Source: Chryseolinea lacunae (GTDB lineage Bacteria > Bacteroidota > Bacteroidia > Cytophagales > Cyclobacteriaceae). From it: a DNA stretch of 64,000 nt. The notes beneath the pieces are model-generated. The model was not told where the DNA came from and ran no database searches. It saw only the letters and a program-made list of their open reading frames with translations. Where the stretch lies: assembly GCF_016735595.1 (NCBI RefSeq), contig NZ_JAERRB010000007.1, forward strand, positions 62,001 through 126,000. Reading direction: 5' to 3'. Positions within the stretch are counted from its first letter, which is position 1. Each line of letters begins with the position of its first letter. Positions 7,853 through 14,555 of this stretch are shown here, in pieces. The translations under genes were made by a program, and so were the position numbers.

Positions 7853-8545
7853 ATGGTAAAATACATGCTATTCGAAAATCCACTCACTCCTGATCCAGAT
7901 GATCAGAAGGCGGTAGTGGTTCCCATCAGCACAAAGTCGATGGAAGAGGTGGTTGATATGATGATCAGCCGCGGGTCTACGGTTACGAAGGCGGAGGCGC
8001 TTTCGGTTTTGGAAGAGTTGTCGCTGGCAGTGGCGCAGCTCGTGAAAGACGGTCACAATGTTGTGTCGCCCTTGTTCAATGTTTCACTTTCTATCAGAGG
8101 CACGTTTGCCGATGCGAACGACTCGTTCGATGCGGCCCGCCACACCATCAGCGTTCGTGTGCAACCCGGCTTGCGTTTGAAAGAGATGGTTAGCCAGATC
8201 AGAGTAGAAAAGATAATGTCGTTCAAGCCGCTCCCCATTTTGCAATCGTTCAAAGATTTGACTTCAAAAGCAGACAGCACAGCAACTCCAGGTGGTGTAG
8301 CCCACATTGCCGGAAGCGCTTTGAAGTTTGATGCGGCCAACGCGGCGCAGGGTGTGTTCTTCACGGCATTGAATGGAACGCTCACCAAGGTAGATGTCAT
8401 TGCCGATGCCAAACCTTCAAAAATCATCTTCATCATTCCCGCCACCCTGGCTGCCGGTGAGTACTCGATTTCGGTACGCACCCTCATGGCTGGCACGAAG
8501 GAAATGCGTGAAGGTTTTTTGATAAAAAACGTTACGGTGAAGTAA
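7853..8545 (+). CDS. HU/IHF-like DNA-binding protein with C-terminal DUF4469 domain
   Basis: 230 residues. The N-terminal half (about 20-125) matches the Bacteroidota HU-like DNA-binding module, with 'TVTKAEALSVLEELSLAV', 'GHNVVSPLFNVSLSIRGTFA' and the acidic/His strand 'FDAARHTISVRV'. The C-terminal ~100 residues form the beta-rich DUF4469 domain, including 'VAHIAGSALKFDA' and 'AGEYSISVRT'. Proteins of this layout are thought to bind DNA, and many copies occur per genome. A shorter start at 7865 is possible. Its own terminator lies at 8577-8607, so it looks monocistronic. The regulatory target is unknown. Confidence 0.8.
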   Translation: MVKYMLFENPLTPDPDDQKAVVVPISTKSMEEVVDMMISRGSTVTKAEALSVLEELSLAVAQLVKDGHNVVSPLFNVSLSIRGTFADANDSFDAARHTISVRVQPGLRLKEMVSQIRVEKIMSFKPLPILQSFKDLTSKADSTATPGGVAHIAGSALKFDAANAAQGVFFTALNGTLTKVDVIADAKPSKIIFIIPATLAAGEYSISVRTLMAGTKEMREGFLIKNVTVK

Positions 8546-8576
8546 GCGAACGCTTTGCTCAACGCCCACCCGGGAG

Positions 8577-8607
8577 CCAGTCTGCTGCAGCGGACTGGTT
8601 TTTTTTT
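8577..8607 (+). terminator. Rho-independent terminator after the HU-like gene
   Basis: ccagtctgctg at 8577-8587 pairs with cagcggactgg at 8588-8598 (one G-U; the central bases form the loop). Nine T follow at 8599-8607. It is 32 bases after the stop codon of the HU-like gene. Confidence 0.85.
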
Positions 8608-8672
8608 GTCCTGACGGATCGGCGGGTCTATGTGTTTCTGTCGAAAATCAGAACACAGTTGTGTTTGAGTTG

Positions 8673-9125
8673 CTACTTTTCAGATAGTCTTTGCAACAAC
8701 GCTATTCGCTCGTCTTTCTCTTTTAGGAGGGAGTCCTTTTCTTTGACCAGCGCTTCATATAGTTTCTTGATATCCTGAAGCAACTCTTCGTTGGCAGCGT
8801 TTGAATTGTTTACAATATTGGTGCTAATTTGGGTTGACCCACTGTCGTGAGTATTGAATGTGTTTGAAATAACCGCGAGCATCTTTTCCCCATCAAAGTG
8901 TTCGATGGCTTCAGGAGTAACGTGCAACGCCGCGGCCAGTGGAGTCAGCAATCCCCGGTCAATCACTTCAGTCGATTCCAGTTGTGATACTTTTTTTTGC
9001 GTCCACTCTGGTCCGAGCAGGGTGGCCAGCGTTTCTTGCTTCATGCCCAACATATCGCGAAAACGCTTCACATTCCGACCCTGATGCGGGGCCGTTGATT
9101 TCTGAGAAACTTCGTGTTCATTCAT
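8673..9125 (-). CDS. XRE-family helix-turn-helix regulator with C-terminal coiled coil
   Basis: 150 residues from the ATG at 9125. The HTH (about 17-70) reads 'NVKRFRDMLGMKQETLATLL', then 'WTQKKVSQLES', then 'LAAALHVTPEAIEHF'. The C-terminal ~40 residues are a charged heptad helix ('LYEALVKEKDSLLKEKDERI') likely to dimerise. A longer start at 9158 exists, but a TATATTTG -7 box lies between the two ATGs, so 9125 is preferred. It is divergent from the small gene at 9275 and may control it or itself. The ligand is unknown. Confidence 0.8.
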   Translation of the reverse strand: MNEHEVSQKSTAPHQGRNVKRFRDMLGMKQETLATLLGPEWTQKKVSQLESTEVIDRGLLTPLAAALHVTPEAIEHFDGEKMLAVISNTFNTHDSGSTQISTNIVNNSNAANEELLQDIKKLYEALVKEKDSLLKEKDERIALLQRLSEK

Positions 9126-9130
9126 ATCAA

Positions 9131-9138
9131 CAAATATA
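9131..9138 (-). promoter_or_regulatory. -7 box (TATATTTG) of the XRE gene
   Basis: The minus strand reads TATATTTG, an exact TAnnTTTG Bacteroidota -7 element, five bases before the ATG at 9125. Transcription would start at or within two bases of the start codon, giving a leaderless mRNA. No good -33 element is visible at the standard spacing. Confidence 0.5.
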
Positions 9139-9274
9139 AAGAAAAACCCTACGCTCATTACCGGTCAAGGTTTTCAGGTCATAATTTATGCCGCACAGAG
9201 CATACAATATTCCGCCCACCGCAGGTCCATTTCAGTGCACGCCTCGTCATTTGGCGAAAACAAAACACCAACAC

Positions 9275-9550
9275 ATGACAGCACCCGACAAGATTGCCCC
9301 CGGGCTACCGCCGTTTCTCACGCCTGAAATTATCGAAAAACTGGCCCACCTCTTCGACGTTGCGTCGGCCAGCGACCTCCGCGAAACCCTTCTCGAACTT
9401 TATCACATCTACATCCGTCGCGAGCACGAAGCGCTTCACGTCCGGTTCGCAGACATGGCACTCCACGTAGACCTTCTTTCCGATCTCCTGAAAGCCATCG
9501 AAAAAACAGTCCCAACCCACCACCCCGCCAATGCGGCAATGAAGGGGTGA
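9275..9550 (+). CDS. Small hypothetical helical protein, 91 aa
   Basis: Not recognised. From the ATG at 9275 the protein reads 'MTAPDKIAPGLPPFLTPEII' and then an almost continuous amphipathic helical region to the end. An upstream ATG at 9188 would add 29 residues lacking helical character, so the shorter form is preferred. It is divergently transcribed from the XRE regulator with about 150 bases between the starts, a common regulator/target arrangement. It is followed by the 23-bp tandem repeat array. Confidence 0.55.
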   Translation: MTAPDKIAPGLPPFLTPEIIEKLAHLFDVASASDLRETLLELYHIYIRREHEALHVRFADMALHVDLLSDLLKAIEKTVPTHHPANAAMKG

Positions 9551-9608
9551 AGGAAAGCAACGTCTTTCGCGATGGTCCCTGTTGTTCGGCCACACAGTAA
9601 GGAAATTT

Positions 9609-9792
9609 GCATAGTGATGGGAATGCCAAGTTGCATAGTGATGGAAATTAAAATCCTATAGCGATGGGAAGGGGACTCCCATAGTGATGGGAAGGTATGT
9701 CCTATAGTGATGGGAATTGGAATTGGACGGTGATGGGAAAGAGTTTTCTATTGCAATGGGAGGGATCTCTCATGGCGACGGGGGTAGGAGTC
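9609..9792. repeat. Tandem repeat: eight units of about 23 bp
   Basis: A conserved 15-base core, ctatagtgatgggaa or a close variant, recurs at 9609, 9633, 9656, 9679, 9702, 9725, 9748 and 9770. Spacings are 24, 23, 23, 23, 23, 23 and 22 bases. Each core is followed by about eight variable bases. Cores in the middle are nearly identical and the last two are degenerate. The 23-base period rules out a coding repeat, and the spacers are too short for CRISPR. The array lies in the 433-base gene-free stretch 9551-9983, together with the palindrome at 9834-9908. Confidence 0.85.
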
Positions 9793-9833
9793 AGACTTTG
9801 AGCCGATCATGGGAAACGCGCGAAGAATGTCCA

Positions 9834-9908
9834 AGCACAGTCTCTTGTCTCAAGGACTGTGCGTGTTCTTTAGCACCTCGCATAGTCCTTGATGCGAGAG
9901 ACTGTGCT
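9834..9908. repeat. 30-bp imperfect inverted repeat whose arms are themselves palindromes
   Basis: Arm 9834-9863 is the reverse complement of 9879-9908 at 26 of 30 positions, with a 15-base loop. Each arm also folds alone: the left has cacagtc (9836-9842) pairing with gactgtg (9856-9862) around a cttg/caag inner stem, and the right has catagtc pairing with gactgtg through one G-U. It can therefore form one long hairpin or two small ones. No T tract follows. It resembles REP/BIME-type palindromic units. Confidence 0.75.
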
Positions 9909-9983
9909 ACGACGACAATAATCTGTATGAGGGCAACAAAACCGAGGTCAAGTCGTTTCCGTGTTAACTATCAAATAATAGAA

Positions 9984-10391
9984 ATGAACTTAAAATTCCT
10001 GTTGACAACAATACTGGTAGCAGTGTCCGTTTATAGTAGCCCAGCTCAACATTTACGCAAGTCTTATCAAAAGCGTGGCACTGTAAATGCCGTCGGTGGA
10101 ACAAGCCGATACCTTATTATGATAGAGTTGAAGGCAGGTGGTAATTTTGTCTACCACCAATTTATTTTCGCAGGTTCTGGCCGCAGGCTAACGGCCCCGT
10201 TATCTCAAGATTTAGATTCTGGGACGTGGAAAGTCAAAGGCGATAAACTCTTTCTTAATCGTAATTCAAACGAGGTACCTTCCAATGAAACCGTCGCGGA
10301 TCTATATCTGATAAGAAGAAAGCAGTTAAGACGGATTACACGCTCCGGTGAGAAGGAGATCTATCGGGCAACGTCTCAGCGGCTAGACTGA
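9984..10391 (+). CDS. Small secreted protein, 135 aa, unknown function
   Basis: The ATG at 9984 gives a clear signal peptide ('MNLKFLLTTILVAVSVYSS' with a likely cleavage at PAQ-H). The frame extends upstream to 9717 but that part runs through the tandem repeat and palindrome and is not credible coding sequence. The mature ~110 residues are beta-rich ('YLIMIELKAGGNFVYHQFIF', 'SGTWKVKGDKLFLNR') with a lipocalin-like feel, but no family is claimed. Base composition is more AT-rich than flanking housekeeping genes. It is the first of three consecutive small exported proteins. Confidence 0.6.
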   Translation: MNLKFLLTTILVAVSVYSSPAQHLRKSYQKRGTVNAVGGTSRYLIMIELKAGGNFVYHQFIFAGSGRRLTAPLSQDLDSGTWKVKGDKLFLNRNSNEVPSNETVADLYLIRRKQLRRITRSGEKEIYRATSQRLD

Positions 10392-10468
10392 TGTGAGATA
10401 GAAGCTTAAGCAAAACAATTTCACCTCCGCGTGAAAGTATCTATTTTTGGCAATCTTGCCCCGAACTT

Positions 10469-11026
10469 ATGTCAACTCTTGTACGATTCACTTTGATAAT
10501 ATTTTTATTGTCTGCCTGTAGGGAGTCTAATAAAGACAGTGAACGGGCATTAGACGATTTAAGTAGCTTTGCGAAACATTTTTGCCTCCTGGATCACGGG
10601 GTAAGTGGCGCTCATGAATCGAGAGATCAAAAGTCTCTAGTCTTTTCAAAAATGGGAAGATGGGAAAGGTCCTACATCTTAGTTTTAAGAGAACAAGACC
10701 GGGGTGTACGCGGTGTATTTCAAGAAGTAGATTTGGATAAGAATGCTTCGAACGACAAACCAACGGTAGGCTATTTTAGGGGATCTTTCTTCGCGCTGGA
10801 AAAGGAAAAGTGGGAAGAGTTGAAGGTGCAGGCGCAGGAGATAGTTACGAATGGGGCTGAGACGGAGTTTAATGAAGGAATGCTGGATCAGGTTGAGTAC
10901 ATTCTGTCATACAACGGCAGAACAATAAGACTCGGTGGGGAAGATGCTCGCATGAAGGTTGAGCACTTTTCTAAATTCTTATTAGACTCAGTTGTTGACG
11001 ATCATCAATCCCAGTATAAGCAGTAA
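10469..11026 (+). CDS. Small lipoprotein, 185 aa, unknown function
   Basis: The N-terminus 'MSTLVRFTLIIFLLSACRES' is a lipoprotein signal with lipobox LSAC, so the mature protein should be membrane-anchored through the Cys at position 17. The rest is soluble, charged and mixed alpha/beta, with 'EKEKWEELKVQAQEI' helical near the middle. No family was recognised. It lies 77 bases after the previous small secreted gene and 55 bases before the next, in the AT-rich accessory block. Confidence 0.6.
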   Translation: MSTLVRFTLIIFLLSACRESNKDSERALDDLSSFAKHFCLLDHGVSGAHESRDQKSLVFSKMGRWERSYILVLREQDRGVRGVFQEVDLDKNASNDKPTVGYFRGSFFALEKEKWEELKVQAQEIVTNGAETEFNEGMLDQVEYILSYNGRTIRLGGEDARMKVEHFSKFLLDSVVDDHQSQYKQ

Positions 11027-11081
11027 GTGAAGGGTAGATGCGTCGAACTGTTGCAACAGGATGTTTGATATTGGGAGATGT

Positions 11082-11531
11082 ATGAAAAAAAGCATATTGG
11101 GAATTTTGTTAATTTCTATACCTCTAATTTGGTACGGAGAAAGTCGTAAATTTTTTAGATTGACAAATGGCAACTATGTTACCTTATGGAAGACATATGG
11201 CAATTTGTCTTTTATCATTCCAGGCAAATATTACGGAATAGTATTTCCGGGCCGCAGCCATATTGAAACGTCTAACGTCAACTTCATTTCAATTTATCAG
11301 CGAAAAAATAGCAGGGACACCCTCTTTTTTGAAAGCCGATATGATACTAAAATCAACAACGCTACACCAAATGAGCCTGTTCTTGCCAATGTTAAGTTAG
11401 CTTCTGCCAAGGATCTGTCGTTGATACTGGAAACCGAAAGAAGTCAGCGAGATTTTGACAATTGGAGTTTGTTGAATTTGGAGATTAAGGAGAGCTACGC
11501 GCGAGATGAAAATGGAGTAATTCAAAGATAA
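11082..11531 (+). CDS. Small exported or membrane-anchored protein, 149 aa
   Basis: From the ATG at 11082 it begins 'MKKSILGILLISIPLIWYGE', a signal peptide or membrane anchor. An ATG at 11061 adds seven residues and is less likely because Lys-Lys right after Met is typical. The remainder is beta-rich with many aromatic residues and no Cys or metal motif. No family recognised. It shares the low GC content of the neighbouring lipoprotein gene and is directly followed by a lipoprotein remnant in the same orientation. Confidence 0.55.
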   Translation: MKKSILGILLISIPLIWYGESRKFFRLTNGNYVTLWKTYGNLSFIIPGKYYGIVFPGRSHIETSNVNFISIYQRKNSRDTLFFESRYDTKINNATPNEPVLANVKLASAKDLSLILETERSQRDFDNWSLLNLEIKESYARDENGVIQR

Positions 11532-11535
11532 TCGT

Positions 11536-11688
11536 ATGAATAAAGTAGGTTGAATACTACTCCTTCTGTTTTTGACCTTCAACTCGTGCAGACGCGAGAA
11601 CAACATTAGAAGTAAAGAGATAAGATATCGGAAGATCGATATGGACAACCTTTCGCGAATTGTCCAGCCAAAAGGGAAACGTGCGTGA
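11536..11688 (+). pseudogene. Lipoprotein gene remnant with in-frame TGA at codon 6
   Basis: Five bases after the previous stop, an ATG reads 'MNKVG' and then TGA (11551-11553). The same frame continues as 'ILLLLFLTFNSCRRENNIRS' (hydrophobic core plus Cys, a lipoprotein signal) and ends at a TGA at 11686-11688. The nonsense codon falls exactly in the signal peptide and the downstream frame is only 45 codons, shorter than the neighbours. This suggests a decayed fourth member of the exported-protein row. The 159 bases after it (11689-11847) are GC-rich with no gene recognised. Confidence 0.5.
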
Positions 11689-11847
11689 GCGATGGGAACG
11701 GCACCCCACAGCAGCGTGGGTTGTGCGCGGCGCGAGGAGTATAGTGGACAGCGCGACCCGACGTGAGGAGGGGCACGCCCTGATCAGATTAAGTTCGGGA
11801 ATAAGTGACTATGGATAGCGTGTAGGTATTTCCGTGACAAGCCCGCC

Positions 11848-12345
11848 TCACCTCCGCGTCTCCTGATCGAGCACCTTCAACAACGTGGGCATCCTGAACG
11901 GTCCATGCATGTTCTGAACACTCGCCGCCGCTGCCGGAAGCGCTGTGCCGATGGCCGTCACGAACAACGGGTTCTTGCTCGACCTGAGCACAGGCACCAC
12001 GTTGCGCGTGTTGTTGTGGAACGATGTCTTGGCCACACCCACCACGGGAATCTTGCCTCCGAGTGCTTCGAAGAGGTGTGCGCCTAATCCTGCCTTGCCG
12101 TCGTCATTCAAATGAACATAGCCATCCACAACAATTACGTCAAGCGTAGTGAGATCGATTTGCTCCAGCAGTTTCAGGATGCAGGGTAGCTCGCGTTTGT
12201 AGAAGTTGCCGGGTTCGTAGTCTGCCACGTCATCAACATCTGTGCTAATTATCTGGGTGGGAGTAGCTGCCTGCCAGTCGTCGAACAAAACGCCAACGGC
12301 TTTTGCTGTGGTGTTGTGGTAGTAGACATCAATGGCGAGTTTCAT
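11848..12345 (-). CDS. Endonuclease V family protein, short form
   Basis: 165 residues with endonuclease V landmarks: D6 in 'AIDVYYHN', 'YEPGNFYKRELPCIL' (the Y-x-P-G...R-E motif), 'VVDGYVHLNDDGKAGLGAHL' and the Lys of 'GVAKTSF'. Endonuclease V cleaves the second phosphodiester bond 3' of deoxyinosine to start repair of deaminated adenine. The protein is shorter than the ~220-residue E. coli enzyme, mostly at the N-terminus and inside loops, but keeps the acidic residues. The start is seven bases after a duplicated TPR-protein tail. Confidence 0.8.
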   Translation of the reverse strand: MKLAIDVYYHNTTAKAVGVLFDDWQAATPTQIISTDVDDVADYEPGNFYKRELPCILKLLEQIDLTTLDVIVVDGYVHLNDDGKAGLGAHLFEALGGKIPVVGVAKTSFHNNTRNVVPVLRSSKNPLFVTAIGTALPAAAASVQNMHGPFRMPTLLKVLDQETRR

Positions 12346-12351
12346 TGGGTG

Positions 12352-12408
12352 TTACAGTTCTTTACAGAACTCCTTTTTCATCTTCTCCTGAAGAAGTCTG
12401 TCCTTGAT
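12352..12408 (-). repeat. Duplicated 3' end of the TPR gene just upstream of endonuclease V
   Basis: On the minus strand, in frame after the stop of the small gene at 12409-12585, 18 codons read 'IKDRLLQEKMKKEFCKEL' and a stop. The last 11 residues are identical to the C-terminus of the TPR protein (12590 end), while the DNA differs at silent sites. The following bases up to ATGAAACT also match at both places. It looks like a segment spanning the TPR stop and the next gene's start was duplicated and has since diverged. Confidence 0.6.
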
Positions 12409-12585
12409 TTAATGTTTGTTTGGAAGCTTTGTAACTGACCGTTTCTCTTCTGGCCGTGCAAAGATGTCCATCAAAGCCTTTGAGGCGGAGGCGCGTTTTT
12501 CTTCTGGAATGGAGGCCATCAACGCCTTTTCCAGCGCTTCCTTTTCCTCGATGCTGTGATATACAATGGGCTTGATCAGTTTCAT
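12409..12585 (-). CDS. Small hypothetical protein, 58 aa
   Basis: An ATG at 12585, four bases after the TPR stop codon, opens a 58-codon frame. It reads 'MKLIKPIVYHSIEEKEALEK', then 'ALMASIPEEKRASASKALMD', ending 'LPNKH'. The composition is charged and helical, as in small Bacteroidota proteins encoded beside toxins or as translational add-ons, but no family is claimed. Its frame continues after the stop into the duplicated TPR tail. The tight spacing after the TPR gene suggests coupled translation. Confidence 0.5.
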   Translation of the reverse strand: MKLIKPIVYHSIEEKEALEKALMASIPEEKRASASKALMDIFARPEEKRSVTKLPNKH

Positions 12586-12589
12586 GGTG

Positions 12590-13795
12590 TCACAATTCCT
12601 TGCAGAACTCCTTCTTCATCTTCTCCGGCACCGCCTGCCCCAGCGACTCCGCTTTCTTCAGATCCTCGCAGGCTTCGGGGGTGAGTTTCAGTTTTTGTTT
12701 GGCGATGGCGCGGTTGTAGTAGGCGCCGGCCGAATCGGGGTTGTAGAGCAGCACCACGGTGTAGTCGTCGATGGCGTCTTTGTAGCGGCCTTGTTTGTTG
12801 AGCACATTGGCGCGGTTCAGCCACGCCTTGTCGTATTTGTTGTCGAGTTCAATGGCCTGGGTGTAGTCAGAGAAGGCGCCTTTCAGGTCGTTGAGCTTTT
12901 CTTTCACCAGGCCGCGGTTCATCCAGATGCGCGGGTCTTTGTCGGTGATGGTGAGGGCCTTGTTGTAGTCTTCGAGGGCGCCTTTAAAATAGCCGCCTTC
13001 CATGCGTTGGGTGGCGCGCTCCAGGTAGGGGTAGAGCATGCTCGAGTCGCTTTCGATGGCGGCCTCCAGCTGGTCGCGCGACTCGGTGGGCTGCCCCTGT
13101 GTTTTCTTGAGGATGGCCACGTTGTGAAGCGCCACGGTGTGCTGGGGGTTGATGGTGAGCGCTTTTTTATAGTCGCCCAGTGCCGTGGAGTCTTTCGCCC
13201 CTTCTTTGGCAATGCCACGGTTCACATAGAAGTCGGGGTCTTTGCTTTCGAGGCGAATGGCCGAGTCGAGCCAGTGGATGGCGGTGGGGTAGTTCTTCAG
13301 TTTGGTTTCGACCATGCCCAGGTAGTTGAACAGCTGGGGTTTCATGGGGCCTTGCAGGGTCATGATCTGGTTTTTGCCGGTGGTGGTGGCTGCCTGGTTG
13401 AAGTAGATCTTGTTGGTTTCGCCCGGATGGAGGGAAAGCAGTTTGGTGAAGTCGTCTTTGGCCTGGGCATAGAGGCCGAGGCGGAAGCGGATGGTGGCCA
13501 GGCTATAGAGGGCGTCGGGCTGGTCGGGTTTCATTTCCAGGAAGATGGCGTAGTCGGTGTTGGCGCCTTGCAGGTCGCCCAGTTGTTCGCGGGTGGCTGC
13601 GCGCAGCAGGTAGGCATCGGCCTGGTCGGGCATTTCTTTGAGCACCTGGTTGAAGAGGGCGAGGGCTTCGGCATAGTGCCCGGCGTCGTAGGCCACCTGC
13701 GCCTGTTCAAAACGTTGGCGGGTGGTGGACCGTTTTTCCTGGCCGTGACCAACCAGGAAGGAGAGGAGGAATAAGGTGGTGAGGAGAATTCTCAT
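12590..13795 (-). CDS. Secreted tetratricopeptide repeat protein, 401 aa
   Basis: The ATG at 13795 gives the signal peptide 'MRILLTTLFLLSFLVGHGQ'. An upstream ATG at 13909 would overlap the divergent TetR gene and is rejected. At least nine TPR units of ~34 residues follow, with recurring A-x3-Y and N-R-G motifs ('WLNRANVLNKQGRYKDAIDD', 'AYYNRAIAKQKL'). TPR proteins act as protein-binding scaffolds; this one should be periplasmic or outer-membrane attached. It is divergent from the TetR regulator with 67 bases between starts. Partners are unknown. Confidence 0.85.
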   Translation of the reverse strand: MRILLTTLFLLSFLVGHGQEKRSTTRQRFEQAQVAYDAGHYAEALALFNQVLKEMPDQADAYLLRAATREQLGDLQGANTDYAIFLEMKPDQPDALYSLATIRFRLGLYAQAKDDFTKLLSLHPGETNKIYFNQAATTTGKNQIMTLQGPMKPQLFNYLGMVETKLKNYPTAIHWLDSAIRLESKDPDFYVNRGIAKEGAKDSTALGDYKKALTINPQHTVALHNVAILKKTQGQPTESRDQLEAAIESDSSMLYPYLERATQRMEGGYFKGALEDYNKALTITDKDPRIWMNRGLVKEKLNDLKGAFSDYTQAIELDNKYDKAWLNRANVLNKQGRYKDAIDDYTVVLLYNPDSAGAYYNRAIAKQKLKLTPEACEDLKKAESLGQAVPEKMKKEFCKEL

Positions 13796-13862
13796 GCCTG
13801 GAAATTTAACGAAATATTCATCCGCAAAGTGTAAACTCTTTGGCAGAATTACCGGTTTAAGT

Positions 13863-14543
13863 ATGCGTATGGAAACTGCGAAGAAATCTACCCGAAAGAC
13901 CGGCAGCAAAGCTTCTGAAGAACAGCTCCGGGCTGCCTATGTCGAGCACGTGCTCACCCACGGTCACCGCCCTGCGTCGGTGTACAAATTCTGTCTCGAC
14001 CTCGGCATTAAAGAGGAAGAGTTCTATGCCCACATCGGCTCGTTCGACGGCCTGGAAAAACACATCTGGAAAGGCTTCATCGACAAGACCATAGCCCGCC
14101 TGCGCGACGACGAATCGTTTCAGGCGTTCAGCACCCGCGAAAAGATTCTCGCCTTCTATTTCACGTTGCTCGAAGAACTGAAAGCCAACCGCAGCTATGT
14201 GCTCTACCAACTGGAGCATTCCCGCAAACTTGAATTTATTCCCGACTACATAAAGTCCTTCAAAAGCACGTTCGAAACCTTTTTCGAAAGCCTGCTCAAC
14301 GAAGGCAAAGGCAATGGCGAGGTGGCTACACGCCCGCTGCTCGACAAGCGCTATCCCCAACTCTTCTGGATGCACATGGGCTTCATCCTCTTCTTCTGGA
14401 AGGAAGACGACAGCCCCGGCTTCGAAAAGACCGACGCCGCCGTGGAGAAGTCGGTGAACCTCGCCTTCGACCTCATTGGCAAAGGCGCCGTGGACTCGGC
14501 GATGGACTTCGCCAAATTTTTATACCAGAACAAAAAGAACTAA
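13863..14543 (+). CDS. TetR-like transcriptional regulator upstream of an AarF-type kinase
   Basis: 226 residues from 13863 (an ATG at 13869 is equally possible). The N-terminal ~60 residues fit the TetR helix-turn-helix: 'SEEQLRAAYVEHVLTHGHRP' then 'ASVYKFCLDLGIKEEEFYAH', and 'FDGLEKHIWKGF'. The C-terminal helical domain has 'RKLEFIPDYIKSFKSTFETF'. It is followed 12 bases later by the kinase gene, so they are very likely co-transcribed and functionally linked, possibly in isoprenoid quinone or lipid homeostasis. The ligand is unknown. Confidence 0.75.
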   Translation: MRMETAKKSTRKTGSKASEEQLRAAYVEHVLTHGHRPASVYKFCLDLGIKEEEFYAHIGSFDGLEKHIWKGFIDKTIARLRDDESFQAFSTREKILAFYFTLLEELKANRSYVLYQLEHSRKLEFIPDYIKSFKSTFETFFESLLNEGKGNGEVATRPLLDKRYPQLFWMHMGFILFFWKEDDSPGFEKTDAAVEKSVNLAFDLIGKGAVDSAMDFAKFLYQNKKN

Positions 14544-14555
14544 CCACCGCTATCC

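Noticed and set aside
9609-9792. Possible CRISPR array
   Set aside because: The conserved unit is 15 bases and the spacers about eight, far too short. The repeats degenerate gradually, and no cas gene is near.
9717-9983. Upstream extension of the secreted protein gene
   Set aside because: The extension translates the tandem repeats and the palindrome, and it would bury the clear signal peptide that starts at 9984.
12566-13774. 402-codon plus-strand open frame over the TPR gene
   Set aside because: The product is a Val/Gly/Phe-rich antisense shadow of the repeated TPR codons, and the minus strand encodes a signal peptide plus clear TPR motifs.
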